Shown here: positions 20,267 to 29,233 of the stretch, in pieces
Numbering within the stretch: the first letter of the stretch is position 1
Layout: each line of letters opens with the position of its first letter
DNA from: Clostridium fungisolvens
GTDB taxonomy: Bacteria > Bacillota > Clostridia > Clostridiales > Clostridiaceae
Direction: 5' to 3'
Length of the DNA: 64,000 bases
Assembly (NCBI RefSeq): GCF_014193895.1
Contig: NZ_BLZR01000001.1
Span: 1,984,001-2,048,000 of the forward strand
Program-made: the position numbers and the translations under genes
The notes under the pieces: generated by a model
Database searches by the model: none
What the model was told of the DNA's origin: nothing
What the model saw: the letters and a program-made list of their open reading frames with translations, nothing else

Positions 20267-21553
20267 TTGAATTTCTATTGTCCTAGTCAAAAAATAAAAA
20301 TTATGAGAAAAAGATTTCATATGAATCAAATGGAGCTAGAAGATACAAAGATGACTAGAGCTTTTATCAGCATGATGGAAAGCGGAAAAAGAAAGGTGAG
20401 TAGGGCCAGCTCCAAATTGCTAGCACAAAAATTTAATATCAAGGCAAAAGAACTGGGACTGGAATTAGGTTTAGACGACGAGTATTTTTCAAGAAAGCCT
20501 TATGAAGATGCAAAGATTTACTGTGAGAATGAATTACTGAACGAAAATGATTATGAGCAGTTAGAAGAATTGTTAAATATAGCCTTGGAGTTTAAGTTAG
20601 ATTATACTTCTGCGAAGGTATATATAAAAGAAGGAGATAGATATTTTTCAGAGCAGGGGTACAACACAGCTTTTATAAATTATGTAAATGCTTTAGGTAA
20701 GCTAAAGGAACTAAAAGAAAATAGAGAACAATCATATGTTTACAATAAGATTGGACTTTGTAAGATAAATATAAAGGAATATGAGGAGTCAGTATTTTAT
20801 TTCAATCAAGCAATTAACTATGCTAATGAGGAAAATGATGAAATCTCTTTTGCTGAAGCTGCATATAATCTAGCTTTAGCTTATTCGTATATGGAAAATC
20901 ATATAAAGAGCGTAGAAATATTGGACAAATCTATTTTAAGTTCCAGTATTTTTGAAAAGATAGATTTTAACTTTAAAATGAATATAAAAGTCTTAAAAGC
21001 AAAAGAAATTTATAATTCAGGAAAAAAAGAAAAAGCAGTAGAGGAATATATTTCACTAATAAAAGAACTGCAGGATAAGAATGATGTTATATTATCTAAT
21101 GTTTACAGTCTTTTAGGTGATTATTACTTTGAGATTTCTAATTTGCATGAAAGTTTAAAATACATTAATAATGCACAAAGATTAAAGGGAAAATTGGATA
21201 AAGGATCTTTACCAAATACCCTAAAAACAAAAGCAAAAATATTTTTTAAACAAGGATTATCTGATGAAAGTATTATGATACTGGAACTTGCTATGAATAT
21301 ATCAGAAGAACTTAATGATTTTAACATGCTTATAGCTATCTATAATGAGTTGATAAAGATTTATAAAGAAATAAAGGATGCTGATAGAATTATAGAGATG
21401 TCAAATAACCTAATTGAAATTCTAGATAAAAATAATTTTGAGAAAGGAAAAGATATTGCGTTATGTAATCTAATGGAAGTTGCTATAAATCAAGGAGATA
21501 GTGAACAAACAAATGAAATCTTAAGTAAATTAAATATTTTACTTGGAAAATAG
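20267..21553 (+). CDS. XRE-family regulator with TPR repeats (RRNPP-like)
   Basis: A 428-residue protein. Residues about 5-60 are an XRE-type helix-turn-helix (SQKIKIMRKRFHMNQMELED then TRAFISMMESGKRKVS). The rest is a chain of about 7-9 tetratricopeptide-type helical pairs. This layout is that of peptide-responsive RRNPP regulators (PlcR, Rgg, clostridial Qsr-like), which bind secreted peptide pheromones in the TPR groove. No short signal-peptide gene is evident next to it. The start is probably the TTG at 20267, because AAGAGGTG (20253-20260) overlaps the alternative GTG at 20258. A terminator follows. Confidence 0.82.
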   Translation: MNFYCPSQKIKIMRKRFHMNQMELEDTKMTRAFISMMESGKRKVSRASSKLLAQKFNIKAKELGLELGLDDEYFSRKPYEDAKIYCENELLNENDYEQLEELLNIALEFKLDYTSAKVYIKEGDRYFSEQGYNTAFINYVNALGKLKELKENREQSYVYNKIGLCKINIKEYEESVFYFNQAINYANEENDEISFAEAAYNLALAYSYMENHIKSVEILDKSILSSSIFEKIDFNFKMNIKVLKAKEIYNSGKKEKAVEEYISLIKELQDKNDVILSNVYSLLGDYYFEISNLHESLKYINNAQRLKGKLDKGSLPNTLKTKAKIFFKQGLSDESIMILELAMNISEELNDFNMLIAIYNELIKIYKEIKDADRIIEMSNNLIEILDKNNFEKGKDIALCNLMEVAINQGDSEQTNEILSKLNILLGK

Positions 21554-21624
21554 ATTCTCTGACATATAAATGACACAAAAACTATTTATAATCAGAAATG
21601 TAGAGCTTTTCATGATCTCCTTAT

Positions 21625-21659
21625 AAAAGTATTTTCACTTCGGTGAGAATGCTTTTTTT
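21625..21659 (+). terminator. terminator of the XRE-TPR gene
   Basis: AAAGTATTTTCAC-TTCG-GTGAGAATGCTTT hairpin with a stable TTCG loop and a T7 tract. Confidence 0.85.
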
Positions 21660-22308
21660 ATTCTTTAAGAAATTGTATTTTAGATAAAAGAATGGATAAG
21701 TATGTGTAGACTGTATAAAACAAATTTATTTATTTATATTTAATTAAGTAGATTGTAAGCTTAAGAATATTAGAAAAGCATATAATTAAAATATAGCAAG
21801 TTTATGTTAATAAGAATTAAAATTACTTGTAAATAGTAAAAAAACAGATTATATCTTAAATAAGATACTCGTAAATGAGTAAAAGTATAATAAAAAATTA
21901 ATTTAAAGTTTTGCCATTAAATTGTCACAAAGGAGATATATAATAAGCTTGTAAAATTTTTTTCATAGAACTCCTTTTTACAGCACCTTCATTAATTTGA
22001 GGGTGCTTACCATTTGGACAAGACTTGATTTATAACAAGTAATATATCCGTTTTAAGTAATACGACAAAATTATAGAATTTTTGTTTCTAGAAATTTCAA
22101 GTACTTTTTTAAAAAAATTTAGCTTATGCATACCGGCTTCTGCTTTAATTGTTAAGTTTATATATGAATCCTTAAAATAAAAATCTTTTAAACAAATATA
22201 AATTAAGTTCTGAAAGAAGGAAGCCTAAAACATGAATTTATATATGAATTCATGTTTGTATGCATAAGCTGATAAATTAAATGGGACTTAAATAAAAAGT
22301 TATTTAGT
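21660..22308. other. intergenic region before the CO dehydrogenase gene
   Basis: About 650 AT-rich bases without a supportable gene. An AGCACC...GGGTGCT hairpin lies near 21980-22008. A second hairpin (ACATGAATT...AATTCATGT, 22230-22258) ends in a T-run on the minus strand and could terminate the CO dehydrogenase transcript. Confidence 0.45.
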
Positions 22309-24441
22309 CTATTTTAAACCTAATTCTTTACGTTTCTTTTCTATATGGTCTACATATATTTGGATTGTTTTTTCTGCATCCAATTCAACAACAACCTTAC
22401 CAAGTCCAAGGGATTCAGTTGTTTCAGTTAGAGTTTTTACAACTACATCACTGCCAGTAATTGATGGAACAGGGGCAACATGCACTAGCCAACCAAGAGC
22501 AACAGCAGTACAAGCGTCTGCAACGGCTTTTTGTTCAAGGTATTCTGGTGCACCAATTACTAAAGGAAGTTTGTTAGTGTCTACACCAAGAGCATCAGCA
22601 AGTTCTTTTGCTGTATGAGTCATTTTTCCTATATCAACACATGCACCATATGATAAAACTGGAGGTATTCCAAGTTGTTTACATACAGCTTTTAATCCTT
22701 CACCGCATTCGTCAGCAGCTTTTGGATTTGTGAGTCCAGTATACTCCATAACTGAAGAAGTACAGCCACCTGATAATACAAGGATGTTATTTTTAATTAA
22801 GCCTTGAGTTATCTTGAAGATATTGCTTCCGCCTTGACCGAACCTTGCAGTAGTACATCCAACTATAGTTGCAATTCCTCTAATATTACCATTTGCAATT
22901 TGTTCTATAAGTGGGTCAAAACTTCCACCTAGAGCATTTCTAACAGATTCTGTACTGAAGCCTACCATACAATCAGATGTATGTGATGGAATATATATTT
23001 TTTTGTTTTCAGATTTACGTTTAGTAAAGGATTCGATTGCTAAATTAAGAGCTTTTTCTGCTTGTTCTTTCATCTTTTCTGGGATAAAATCTAAGGTTTC
23101 GGTTCCTTGAAGTTTTATAACTGGATGGGTGCTCAATAGTTTAGTTCCAAAACGTTTTGCAAATAGAGGCATAGTTGGAACAGTACAGTTATAATCAAAC
23201 ATAAACATATCCACAACACCAGTTGCAAGTAAGTACTCTTGAGATAACCATTCGCCTTCTTGACCACCATAACCTAGTTGATTATGTGTGCCTTCGTAAT
23301 TCATAAGTTGTTGGCCTTCACATACATGGCCAAGAATTTGTATACCCTCAGCTCCGGCATCTTTTGCTTTTTGCTGCCATTCGTCAGTTGATGCTAGATC
23401 AATTGCTACATGAGATAAAAGTGGCATATGTCCATTGGTAACTATATTTATCATATTTTCTTTTAATAAGCCCATATTTTGTTTCTTATGTGCTATTTCT
23501 TGTGTTCCCATAAGTATCTCTTGAATTATATCTAAAAGGAATAATCCTTGGTATTCATTAGCAACGCCTAGTCTAACACTATTTAATAGGAATTCAATAG
23601 GATCTGAGTTAAAGTTGGTCATACATCTAGTTTGAGCGAAACCGACTTCACTATAGGCTCCCCCTGGGAATAAGCCGAGATCTCTCCAAAGTTTTTTTCG
23701 CTTTGTAGGAGCAAATGCTTCTACTGTTTTTGATTCTATATGATAAGGTGAATGTATATCTGCTATAACCCAATCAGCGAAAGCTACTGCTAGTTTTTCT
23801 ATTGGTTGATTTATATCTAAACCAGCCATGTCAGCATATTTTTTTAGTTTTTCAGGATCCCTAATCTTCAATCCACTTTCAGGATGCTCGCCAGCAGCTT
23901 TTAAAGTTCTTGCAGCTTGGTGACAATGAAATACGTTTGCAGAAGTACCAATAGTAACATGTCTGTATACAAAGTTTCTAGCTACCATAGTATGTGCGTC
24001 AACACCACAGGTTCCTCTCGGAACTTTTTCACTTATTCTACATGGGCCATTTGCACAAAGTTGGCAAGAAAGTCCTTCAATACAAAATTTGCATTGAATT
24101 GGCTGTTGTTGACTAAATCTATCAAATACGTTTGTCATTCCTGCATCATGTACTGCTTGATACATCTCTCTCATAGCTGGGTCTATGATTACATTTAATG
24201 GATAGCCTTCTTTTGATTGATCCCCTTTTGCTACATGGTCTCTTTGCCATTTATGCAAATCTTCACCCTGTGGTGATTTTTCGATTTTGTCATAATCAAT
24301 TTTTATCCTGTTATGTATGTCTTGATGTGTGTTTGGATCATTTGAATGCTCATTTGTTAGCTTAGTGCCAAAAGTGGTATTATCACCTCGCATGGTTTTT
24401 GCAGCATTCTCAAAAGACTCTTTAATATCCTTGTCTGACAT
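22309..24441 (-). CDS. cooS: anaerobic Ni-CO dehydrogenase catalytic subunit with N-terminal extension
   Basis: A 710-residue Ni-Fe-S enzyme that interconverts CO and CO2 in the cytoplasm. The first about 78 residues precede the usual start of CooS (about 630-640 residues in all). Cys117 and Cys120 form a CxxC pair that fits the D-cluster; Cys126, 129, 134 and 145 fit the B-cluster (GLSCQLCANGPCRI, GTCG). Expected C-cluster positions are recognisable: NGHMP (His), FDYNC, IVGCTTA, LSGGCTS and YGACVD (Cys), plus the Lys in APEYLEQKAV. The stretch usually written CCTGNE is HVCEGQQ here, so this is a divergent clade. No cooC, cooF or acetyl-CoA synthase gene is adjacent. A strong AGGAGG precedes the ATG. 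Confidence 0.92.
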   Translation of the reverse strand: MSDKDIKESFENAAKTMRGDNTTFGTKLTNEHSNDPNTHQDIHNRIKIDYDKIEKSPQGEDLHKWQRDHVAKGDQSKEGYPLNVIIDPAMREMYQAVHDAGMTNVFDRFSQQQPIQCKFCIEGLSCQLCANGPCRISEKVPRGTCGVDAHTMVARNFVYRHVTIGTSANVFHCHQAARTLKAAGEHPESGLKIRDPEKLKKYADMAGLDINQPIEKLAVAFADWVIADIHSPYHIESKTVEAFAPTKRKKLWRDLGLFPGGAYSEVGFAQTRCMTNFNSDPIEFLLNSVRLGVANEYQGLFLLDIIQEILMGTQEIAHKKQNMGLLKENMINIVTNGHMPLLSHVAIDLASTDEWQQKAKDAGAEGIQILGHVCEGQQLMNYEGTHNQLGYGGQEGEWLSQEYLLATGVVDMFMFDYNCTVPTMPLFAKRFGTKLLSTHPVIKLQGTETLDFIPEKMKEQAEKALNLAIESFTKRKSENKKIYIPSHTSDCMVGFSTESVRNALGGSFDPLIEQIANGNIRGIATIVGCTTARFGQGGSNIFKITQGLIKNNILVLSGGCTSSVMEYTGLTNPKAADECGEGLKAVCKQLGIPPVLSYGACVDIGKMTHTAKELADALGVDTNKLPLVIGAPEYLEQKAVADACTAVALGWLVHVAPVPSITGSDVVVKTLTETTESLGLGKVVVELDAEKTIQIYVDHIEKKRKELGLK

Positions 24442-24467
24442 TTGATTTCCTCCTATGTATTATTTTA

Positions 24468-24527
24468 TTATAGCGACTTACCACTTCGTATTGGAATAAG
24501 AAAAATATAGTGGTAAGTCGCTATAAT
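24468..24527. repeat. CACTTCG palindromic repeat, copy c (internal deletion)
   Basis: Perfect 17-bp arms (TTATAGCGACTTACCAC and its reverse complement) enclose TTCGTATTGG...AAATATA. The CACTTCGTA core matches the other copies, but the centre is shortened and the outer arm differs. It sits 27 bases upstream of the cooS start, in the promoter or leader. Confidence 0.7.
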
Positions 24528-25052
24528 AGAAATTTCAATATATAGAATGTGATTAGCGAAAATAAATTATTCATATTTTTCTATATTAGGGTTATTTTTT
24601 TCTTAATCGAAAAAATGACTAACTAAATAATTTATAACAAACCGACTTGCTATATGACAAGATTACTAAAATAGCGAATTTGTGTAATAAGTGTATATAT
24701 TTATTGAATGAATCATTTATAGGTATAGTTTTGGAAACGTATAGATTATTATTTTATGAAATTGATTAGATTCCTGGAAAGAATATATACATTGTAATTT
24801 TTTGTATGTATAATATATACATATTTATATATTTGTTACTTATATTAGTCTTTGCTATGATAAAAGTAACTGATATGAAAAGATATTGTGTGTTTGCCTT
24901 GGGGCTTATTTGGTGGACAACATATATCAGCTATTTAAACTGTAATGTTGACTTATGTTATTACTGGATTAATTATTTTGAATTTTATGGATTATTTGAG
25001 GTGCAAACACTAAGTTAGCCTTACAGAAAAAATATAAAGGGGGTTCATTATT
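24528..25052. other. intergenic region between divergent cooS and the S53 protease gene
   Basis: About 520 AT-rich bases. A 70-codon hydrophobic open frame at 24806-25018 lacks a ribosome binding site and is rich in Tyr/Ile as expected from AT bias, so I leave it out. Promoters of both flanking genes must be here. Confidence 0.45.
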
Positions 25053-26225
25053 ATGAACAAATCATTAAAAAAGCTTATGACAGTAAGCCTTATCCTTGCA
25101 ACAGCAGCACTGCCTACAAACACTTTGTTTAAACTTCCAGTAGAAGGAGGTATAAACATACAAAACACTTGGAAAGCGCAGCCTTTAATTAAGTTAAAGA
25201 ATTCTGCAGCTTTAGCAACACCATCTGGATTTACACCTTCACAAATCAGAAAAGCTTATGGGGTAGACAAAGTTACGGCTACAGGCGTAGGACAAACTAT
25301 AGCTATTGTAGATGCCTATGGAAGTCCTACTATGCAAAATGACTTAACTGCTTTTTCAAACCAATTTGGGCTGGCTCAAACGACTATAACAATTGCGTAT
25401 CCAACTGGTAAGCCAGCTAAGACTGATGGTGGTTGGGCGCTTGAAACTGCCATGGATGTTGAATGGGCTCATGCCATAGCACCGTCAGCAAAGATACTTT
25501 TAGTAGTTGCAAAATCTGCAAGTACATCTGATTTAGTAGCTGCAATAGATTATGCAACAGCAAATGGAGCTACAGTAGTATCTAACAGTTGGGGGGGAAG
25601 CGAATTTTCTAATGAAGCAAGTTATGATAGTCATTTCGATCATTCGGGAATCTCATATTTAGCATCTTCCGGCGATAACGGAGCAGGAGCTTCATGGCCA
25701 GCAACTTCTTCAAAAGTCATATCAGTTGGAGGAACAACATTAAAACTGGATTCAACAGGTAACTATTTAAGCGAAACTGCATGGTCAGGTTCTGGTGGAG
25801 CAACAAGTAGTTATGAAGCTATCCCTACTTATCAAAGTAATTGGACTAGCGTTGTGGGAACACATAGAGGTGACCCGGATATTTCTTGGCTTGCAGATCC
25901 TAATACAGGTGCAGCTGTTTATAGCACAACAAGGTATAATGGACAGTCTGGCTGGTTTGTAGTTGGAGGAACAAGTTTAAGTGCACCTTCACTAGCTGGA
26001 GTAATAGCATTGATTAATCAAACTAGAGGAGCATCCCTTTCAAGTTCAGAAGCATTAAGTAAGTTTTATAGTGTAGCTGGTCTTTCAGGAAGTGCTGGCT
26101 ATACAACAAACTTCCATGATATTAATTCAGGTAGCAATGGTGGATATACTGCTACAAATGGTTTTGATTTAGTTACAGGTTTAGGTACTCCTAAGGTTGA
26201 TCAATTGGTGAATAATATTAAGTAA
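25053..26225 (+). CDS. secreted S53 (sedolisin/kumamolisin) family serine-carboxyl peptidase
   Basis: A 390-residue secreted protease. A signal peptide covers about residues 1-25 (KKLMTVSLILATAALPT). The catalytic triad of the family is visible: Glu and Asp in ALETAMDVEW (E-x3-D), the oxyanion Asp in SSGDNG and Ser in GGTSLSAP. The C-terminal Ca site matches FHDIN...NGFDLVTGLGTP. Sedolisins usually have a propeptide of about 170-200 residues; here only about 35 residues separate the signal peptide from the catalytic domain. AAAGGGGG precedes the ATG, and it is monocistronic with a hairpin downstream. It probably degrades extracellular protein, and sedolisins typically favour low pH. Confidence 0.9.
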   Translation: MNKSLKKLMTVSLILATAALPTNTLFKLPVEGGINIQNTWKAQPLIKLKNSAALATPSGFTPSQIRKAYGVDKVTATGVGQTIAIVDAYGSPTMQNDLTAFSNQFGLAQTTITIAYPTGKPAKTDGGWALETAMDVEWAHAIAPSAKILLVVAKSASTSDLVAAIDYATANGATVVSNSWGGSEFSNEASYDSHFDHSGISYLASSGDNGAGASWPATSSKVISVGGTTLKLDSTGNYLSETAWSGSGGATSSYEAIPTYQSNWTSVVGTHRGDPDISWLADPNTGAAVYSTTRYNGQSGWFVVGGTSLSAPSLAGVIALINQTRGASLSSSEALSKFYSVAGLSGSAGYTTNFHDINSGSNGGYTATNGFDLVTGLGTPKVDQLVNNIK

Positions 26226-26258
26226 AATATACTTATTGAGTTAGTTTTTAAGAATATT

Positions 26259-26297
26259 AGGTAGCTTGTATGTTAATGAATTCATACAGGCTACTTA
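26259..26297 (+). terminator. hairpin after the S53 protease gene
   Basis: GTAGCTTGTATG / CATACAGGCTAC stem (with a G-U pair), modest T content after it. Confidence 0.6.
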
Positions 26298-26384
26298 CTA
26301 ATTTATAGATAAAAAATTGTATTTACTGACTGTGATGGATATGGTAAAATTAGTCTATATTTTTAAGAATTGGAGGTGAAAGAT

Positions 26385-26531
26385 ATGGTGTATTTCTTTT
26401 TAGAAAATACTATTTTGGATAGATTACCTTTGTCATTATCTGGGATAACAAATGCTGATTTTGGGTTAAAGGGACAGGTCTGCCCAAAATTGAATATTGT
26501 GCTTAAAAGGAATGCTGTATCTTTGCCATAA
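26385..26531 (+). CDS. 48-residue orphan peptide gene
   Basis: A short frame with an excellent start: TTGGAGGTG, 5-7 bases, ATG. The product (begins MVYFFLENTILDRLPLSLSG) has one Cys near its centre (GQVCPKLN) and ends KRNAVSLP. A strong terminator (26550-26578) follows 19 bases after the stop, giving a compact single-gene unit. I recognise no family. The start signal and terminator argue that it is expressed; a peptide signal or regulator is possible but unproven. Confidence 0.5.
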   Translation: MVYFFLENTILDRLPLSLSGITNADFGLKGQVCPKLNIVLKRNAVSLP

Positions 26532-26549
26532 GAATAAATTTTAGTTCTA

Positions 26550-26578
26550 CCCAGGCGAGATTAGTTGCCTGGGTTTTT
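26550..26578 (+). terminator. terminator of the 48-residue gene
   Basis: CCCAGGC-10-base loop-GCCTGGG followed by T5. Confidence 0.9.
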
Positions 26579-26678
26579 CACGTTTAAATTCGATTTTAAT
26601 TATCAAATCTTACATTTGATAGATAAAGAATTGTAAAAGAATAGACTTTCTAGTGTTTGAGGTCTTATAATTACTGAG

Positions 26679-26711
26679 TCTCCCTGGCAAGAAATTGTTA
26701 AGGGAGATTTT
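26679..26711 (+). terminator. second terminator-like hairpin
   Basis: TCTCCC...GGGAGA with a T-run, 100 bases after the previous one; both are followed by ACGTTTA. There is no gene between them, so it may be a diverged duplicate of the first terminator. Confidence 0.55.
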
Positions 26712-26834
26712 TACGTTTAGAGAAGCATAATTGAAAATTTTATACATCTCTTCACAGTAAAAAAGATGATTGTATTTAATGGAAGCTGCTGATTTCAAAT
26801 TAAAAATAACTAGGTGGTTTTAGGAGGAATTAAT

Positions 26835-28025
26835 ATGAATTATGAAAATAGATTAAGAAAAAATATTGGCAAGAATTATTTATTTATTCTTTTAAATAAT
26901 TTTAGTTTTACTAATGGGATATGGATGATTTATTTAGCTTCAAAAGGATTAACTTTAACAGAGCTTGGCTTAATAGAAGGGGTATTTCACATTACTTCAT
27001 TTTTTATGGAGATACCAACTGGTGCAATTGCAGATATATGGGGTAGAAAAGTAAGTAGAATATGCGGACGTATGGTCTCATTATTATCTTCTATAATAAT
27101 GTTGTTTTCAAATAGCTTTCTTGGCTTTACAATAGCTTTTATAATTTCAGCCATATCATATAACTTAGAATCAGGGGCAGGTGACGCACTCGTATATGAT
27201 TCTTTAAAAGAGATTGATGAAGATAAGAAATATATGAAGATTTCTGGTGTTAATGAGCTTATAATGCAAGTGGCCAGTACTGGAGGATTAATTGTAGGTG
27301 GATATTTATCAAAATACAATTATAAATACGCATATATAGCTGCAATAATAGTAAGTCTAATTAATTTTATACACTGTTTTTCATTCACAGAACCTATGAT
27401 TGAAATTGAAACTGAACATAAAAGCTTAAAGAACATAAAAGCTCAAGTTGTTGAAAGTTATAAGATAATAGTTTCAACAAAAAGCATAGGATTTCTTTTG
27501 ATTTTTTCTCAAGCTATTTTTATGTTTAATACAAGCATTTTCTTTTATTTTCAAAATTACCTACTGGGTAATGGTATCTCACAGGATAAAATAGGAATTA
27601 TTTTAGCGCTATCCTCTTTAGGATCAGCAATAGTCGGTGCAAATGGATATAGGATTGAGAGAAAAATTGGGCAAGTAGGCATAATCGCAGTTGTCCCCAT
27701 TCTTATATCTGTATGTATCTGGGGAGCTGCATTAAGTAAGTATTATTATATATTTTTCATAGCTGTAAGTTCTATGGAGTCACTTATTTATGTAGTGGTA
27801 GGTGATTACATTAATAAACTAATACCATCAGAAAAAAGAGCTACAATCTTGTCAATGGGAAGTATGATCTTTAGTGCATATATGATTATAATTTTTCCAT
27901 TGATAGGGAAAATAGGTGATATGTATTCACTAAAAACCTCTTTTCAAGTCATTGCTTTTATAGCCACAGTTATGTCTGTAGTTAGTTTTACTATTTTTAG
28001 CCGTGTAAATAAGAAAGATGAGTAG
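26835..28025 (+). CDS. MFS transporter
   Basis: A 396-residue membrane protein with about 12 hydrophobic segments. The loop between segments 2 and 3 has the major-facilitator motif (GAIADIWGRKVSR, near residue 60), and the N-terminal half begins as in efflux-type MFS proteins. TAGGAGG precedes the ATG at 26835; an in-frame upstream start at 26814 has no ribosome binding site. It is monocistronic. The substrate cannot be inferred; drug or metabolite efflux is the commonest role of such stand-alone MFS genes. Confidence 0.88.
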   Translation: MNYENRLRKNIGKNYLFILLNNFSFTNGIWMIYLASKGLTLTELGLIEGVFHITSFFMEIPTGAIADIWGRKVSRICGRMVSLLSSIIMLFSNSFLGFTIAFIISAISYNLESGAGDALVYDSLKEIDEDKKYMKISGVNELIMQVASTGGLIVGGYLSKYNYKYAYIAAIIVSLINFIHCFSFTEPMIEIETEHKSLKNIKAQVVESYKIIVSTKSIGFLLIFSQAIFMFNTSIFFYFQNYLLGNGISQDKIGIILALSSLGSAIVGANGYRIERKIGQVGIIAVVPILISVCIWGAALSKYYYIFFIAVSSMESLIYVVVGDYINKLIPSEKRATILSMGSMIFSAYMIIIFPLIGKIGDMYSLKTSFQVIAFIATVMSVVSFTIFSRVNKKDE

Positions 28026-28220
28026 AAATATAAAACCCAAATATTAATGTTGTTGCATTGAAAAATAGTGAATAATAGCAATTACTAATTTTTTACGAAA
28101 TATCCTACAAAACTATTTTCAGCTTAAATTTGAACTCTTTGAAGGAAAATGCATATATATAAAAAGATAAGGTAAGTATAATGATTCTTTACTTACTCAG
28201 TAATTTTAGAAGGTGAAAAA

Positions 28221-28916
28221 ATGTACCCAGATGGATATGGCAATGCATTTTCTAGTAGATATAATTATCTAAAAGGATTTGATGGCAATGAAGTTTTTAA
28301 CAATGTACTTAAGGTTATAGGAAACGGAACTATAAAGGCTAAACCTGATATTGCAGAAATAACCCTAGGAGTTATCACTGAAAATGAAAGTCTAAAGACA
28401 GCACAAAAAGAAAATGCGGAGATTACGGTGGCTGTTTTAGATGCATTAAAAAATAATGGAGTAGCTACAAAAGATATACAAACAGAAAGTTATACAATAA
28501 ACACTAAATATGATTATGTAGACGGTAAACAAGTTTTTAAAGGTTATGAAGTGAGAAATTCATTAAGAGTAACAATTAGAGAGATAAGTAGAGTTGGAAT
28601 AACAATTGATTCTGCAGTTGAAAGTGGAGTAAATAATGTTGGAAACATAAGTTTTACTATACAGAATCCATCGAAGTACTATTCTGAAGCTTTAAGATTA
28701 GCAGTTGAGGATGCTCAGAAAAAAGCTGTTGTTATAACAAGTAAGCTTAATGTAAAGATATATGAAGTCCCTATAAGGGTAGTAGAATTAACTAACGAAA
28801 ATCAAGGTCCAAGGCCTATGGGTTTTAAAACTAGCATTGCTGCGACTACACCTATTGAAGCTGGTGAAAACGCAGTATCTGCATCAGTTGAAGCAGTATT
28901 CCTATATGCTGAATAA
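28221..28916 (+). CDS. SIMPL-domain (DUF541) protein
   Basis: A 231-residue protein. From residue about 33 (VIGNGTIKAKPDIAEITLGV) to the end it matches the SIMPL/DUF541 family: TVAVLDALKNNGV, the TESYTINTKYDY strand and YEVRNSLRVTIRE. Bacterial members include periplasmic oxidative-stress proteins (YggE) and clostridial proteins of unknown role. No signal peptide is visible, so this one looks cytoplasmic. AGAAGGTG precedes the ATG. It is a single gene followed by a terminator. Confidence 0.85.
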   Translation: MYPDGYGNAFSSRYNYLKGFDGNEVFNNVLKVIGNGTIKAKPDIAEITLGVITENESLKTAQKENAEITVAVLDALKNNGVATKDIQTESYTINTKYDYVDGKQVFKGYEVRNSLRVTIREISRVGITIDSAVESGVNNVGNISFTIQNPSKYYSEALRLAVEDAQKKAVVITSKLNVKIYEVPIRVVELTNENQGPRPMGFKTSIAATTPIEAGENAVSASVEAVFLYAE

Positions 28917-28949
28917 TATTTTTAAAATATAACTTATTATAAAATTAGT

Positions 28950-28992
28950 CTCAGGTAATCAGTAGAAATATGTGCTGTTTACCTGATTTTTT
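28950..28992 (+). terminator. terminator of the SIMPL gene
   Basis: TCAGGTAATCAG / CTGTTTACCTGA hairpin followed by a T6 run. Confidence 0.85.
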
Positions 28993-29233
28993 ACTGTTTA
29001 AATCCAAAGATATAATATAAAAAGTTAAGTATCAAAGTTAATAATGAATTTGGGAGGTATTGTCTAATATGTTCATAAGTAGGTATAATTATAAATATAA
29101 CTTAAAGATATAGAAAGATGTAACATCTAAGTGTAAAGAATCTTTAAGAATATACTTTGTTTATAGTGAGAATTGAAATCCGAGGGATTAATTCTAAGTG
29201 GAATATTTAAGTATAGAAAGGAGGGCTTATTGT
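28993..29233. other. leader region of the satD-DUF3307 pair
   Basis: AT-rich region. A 14-codon frame at 29069-29113 (start MFISRYNYKY) has a good GGGAGG ribosome binding site and could be a leader peptide or a remnant; I do not call it a gene. Confidence 0.4.

Noticed and set aside
24806..25018. A 70-codon hydrophobic frame before the S53 protease gene.
   Set aside because: No ribosome binding site, AT-biased composition, and no recognisable family.
26610..26798. A 62-codon minus-strand frame between the 48-residue gene and the MFS gene.
   Set aside because: No ribosome binding site, and it runs across a terminator-like hairpin.
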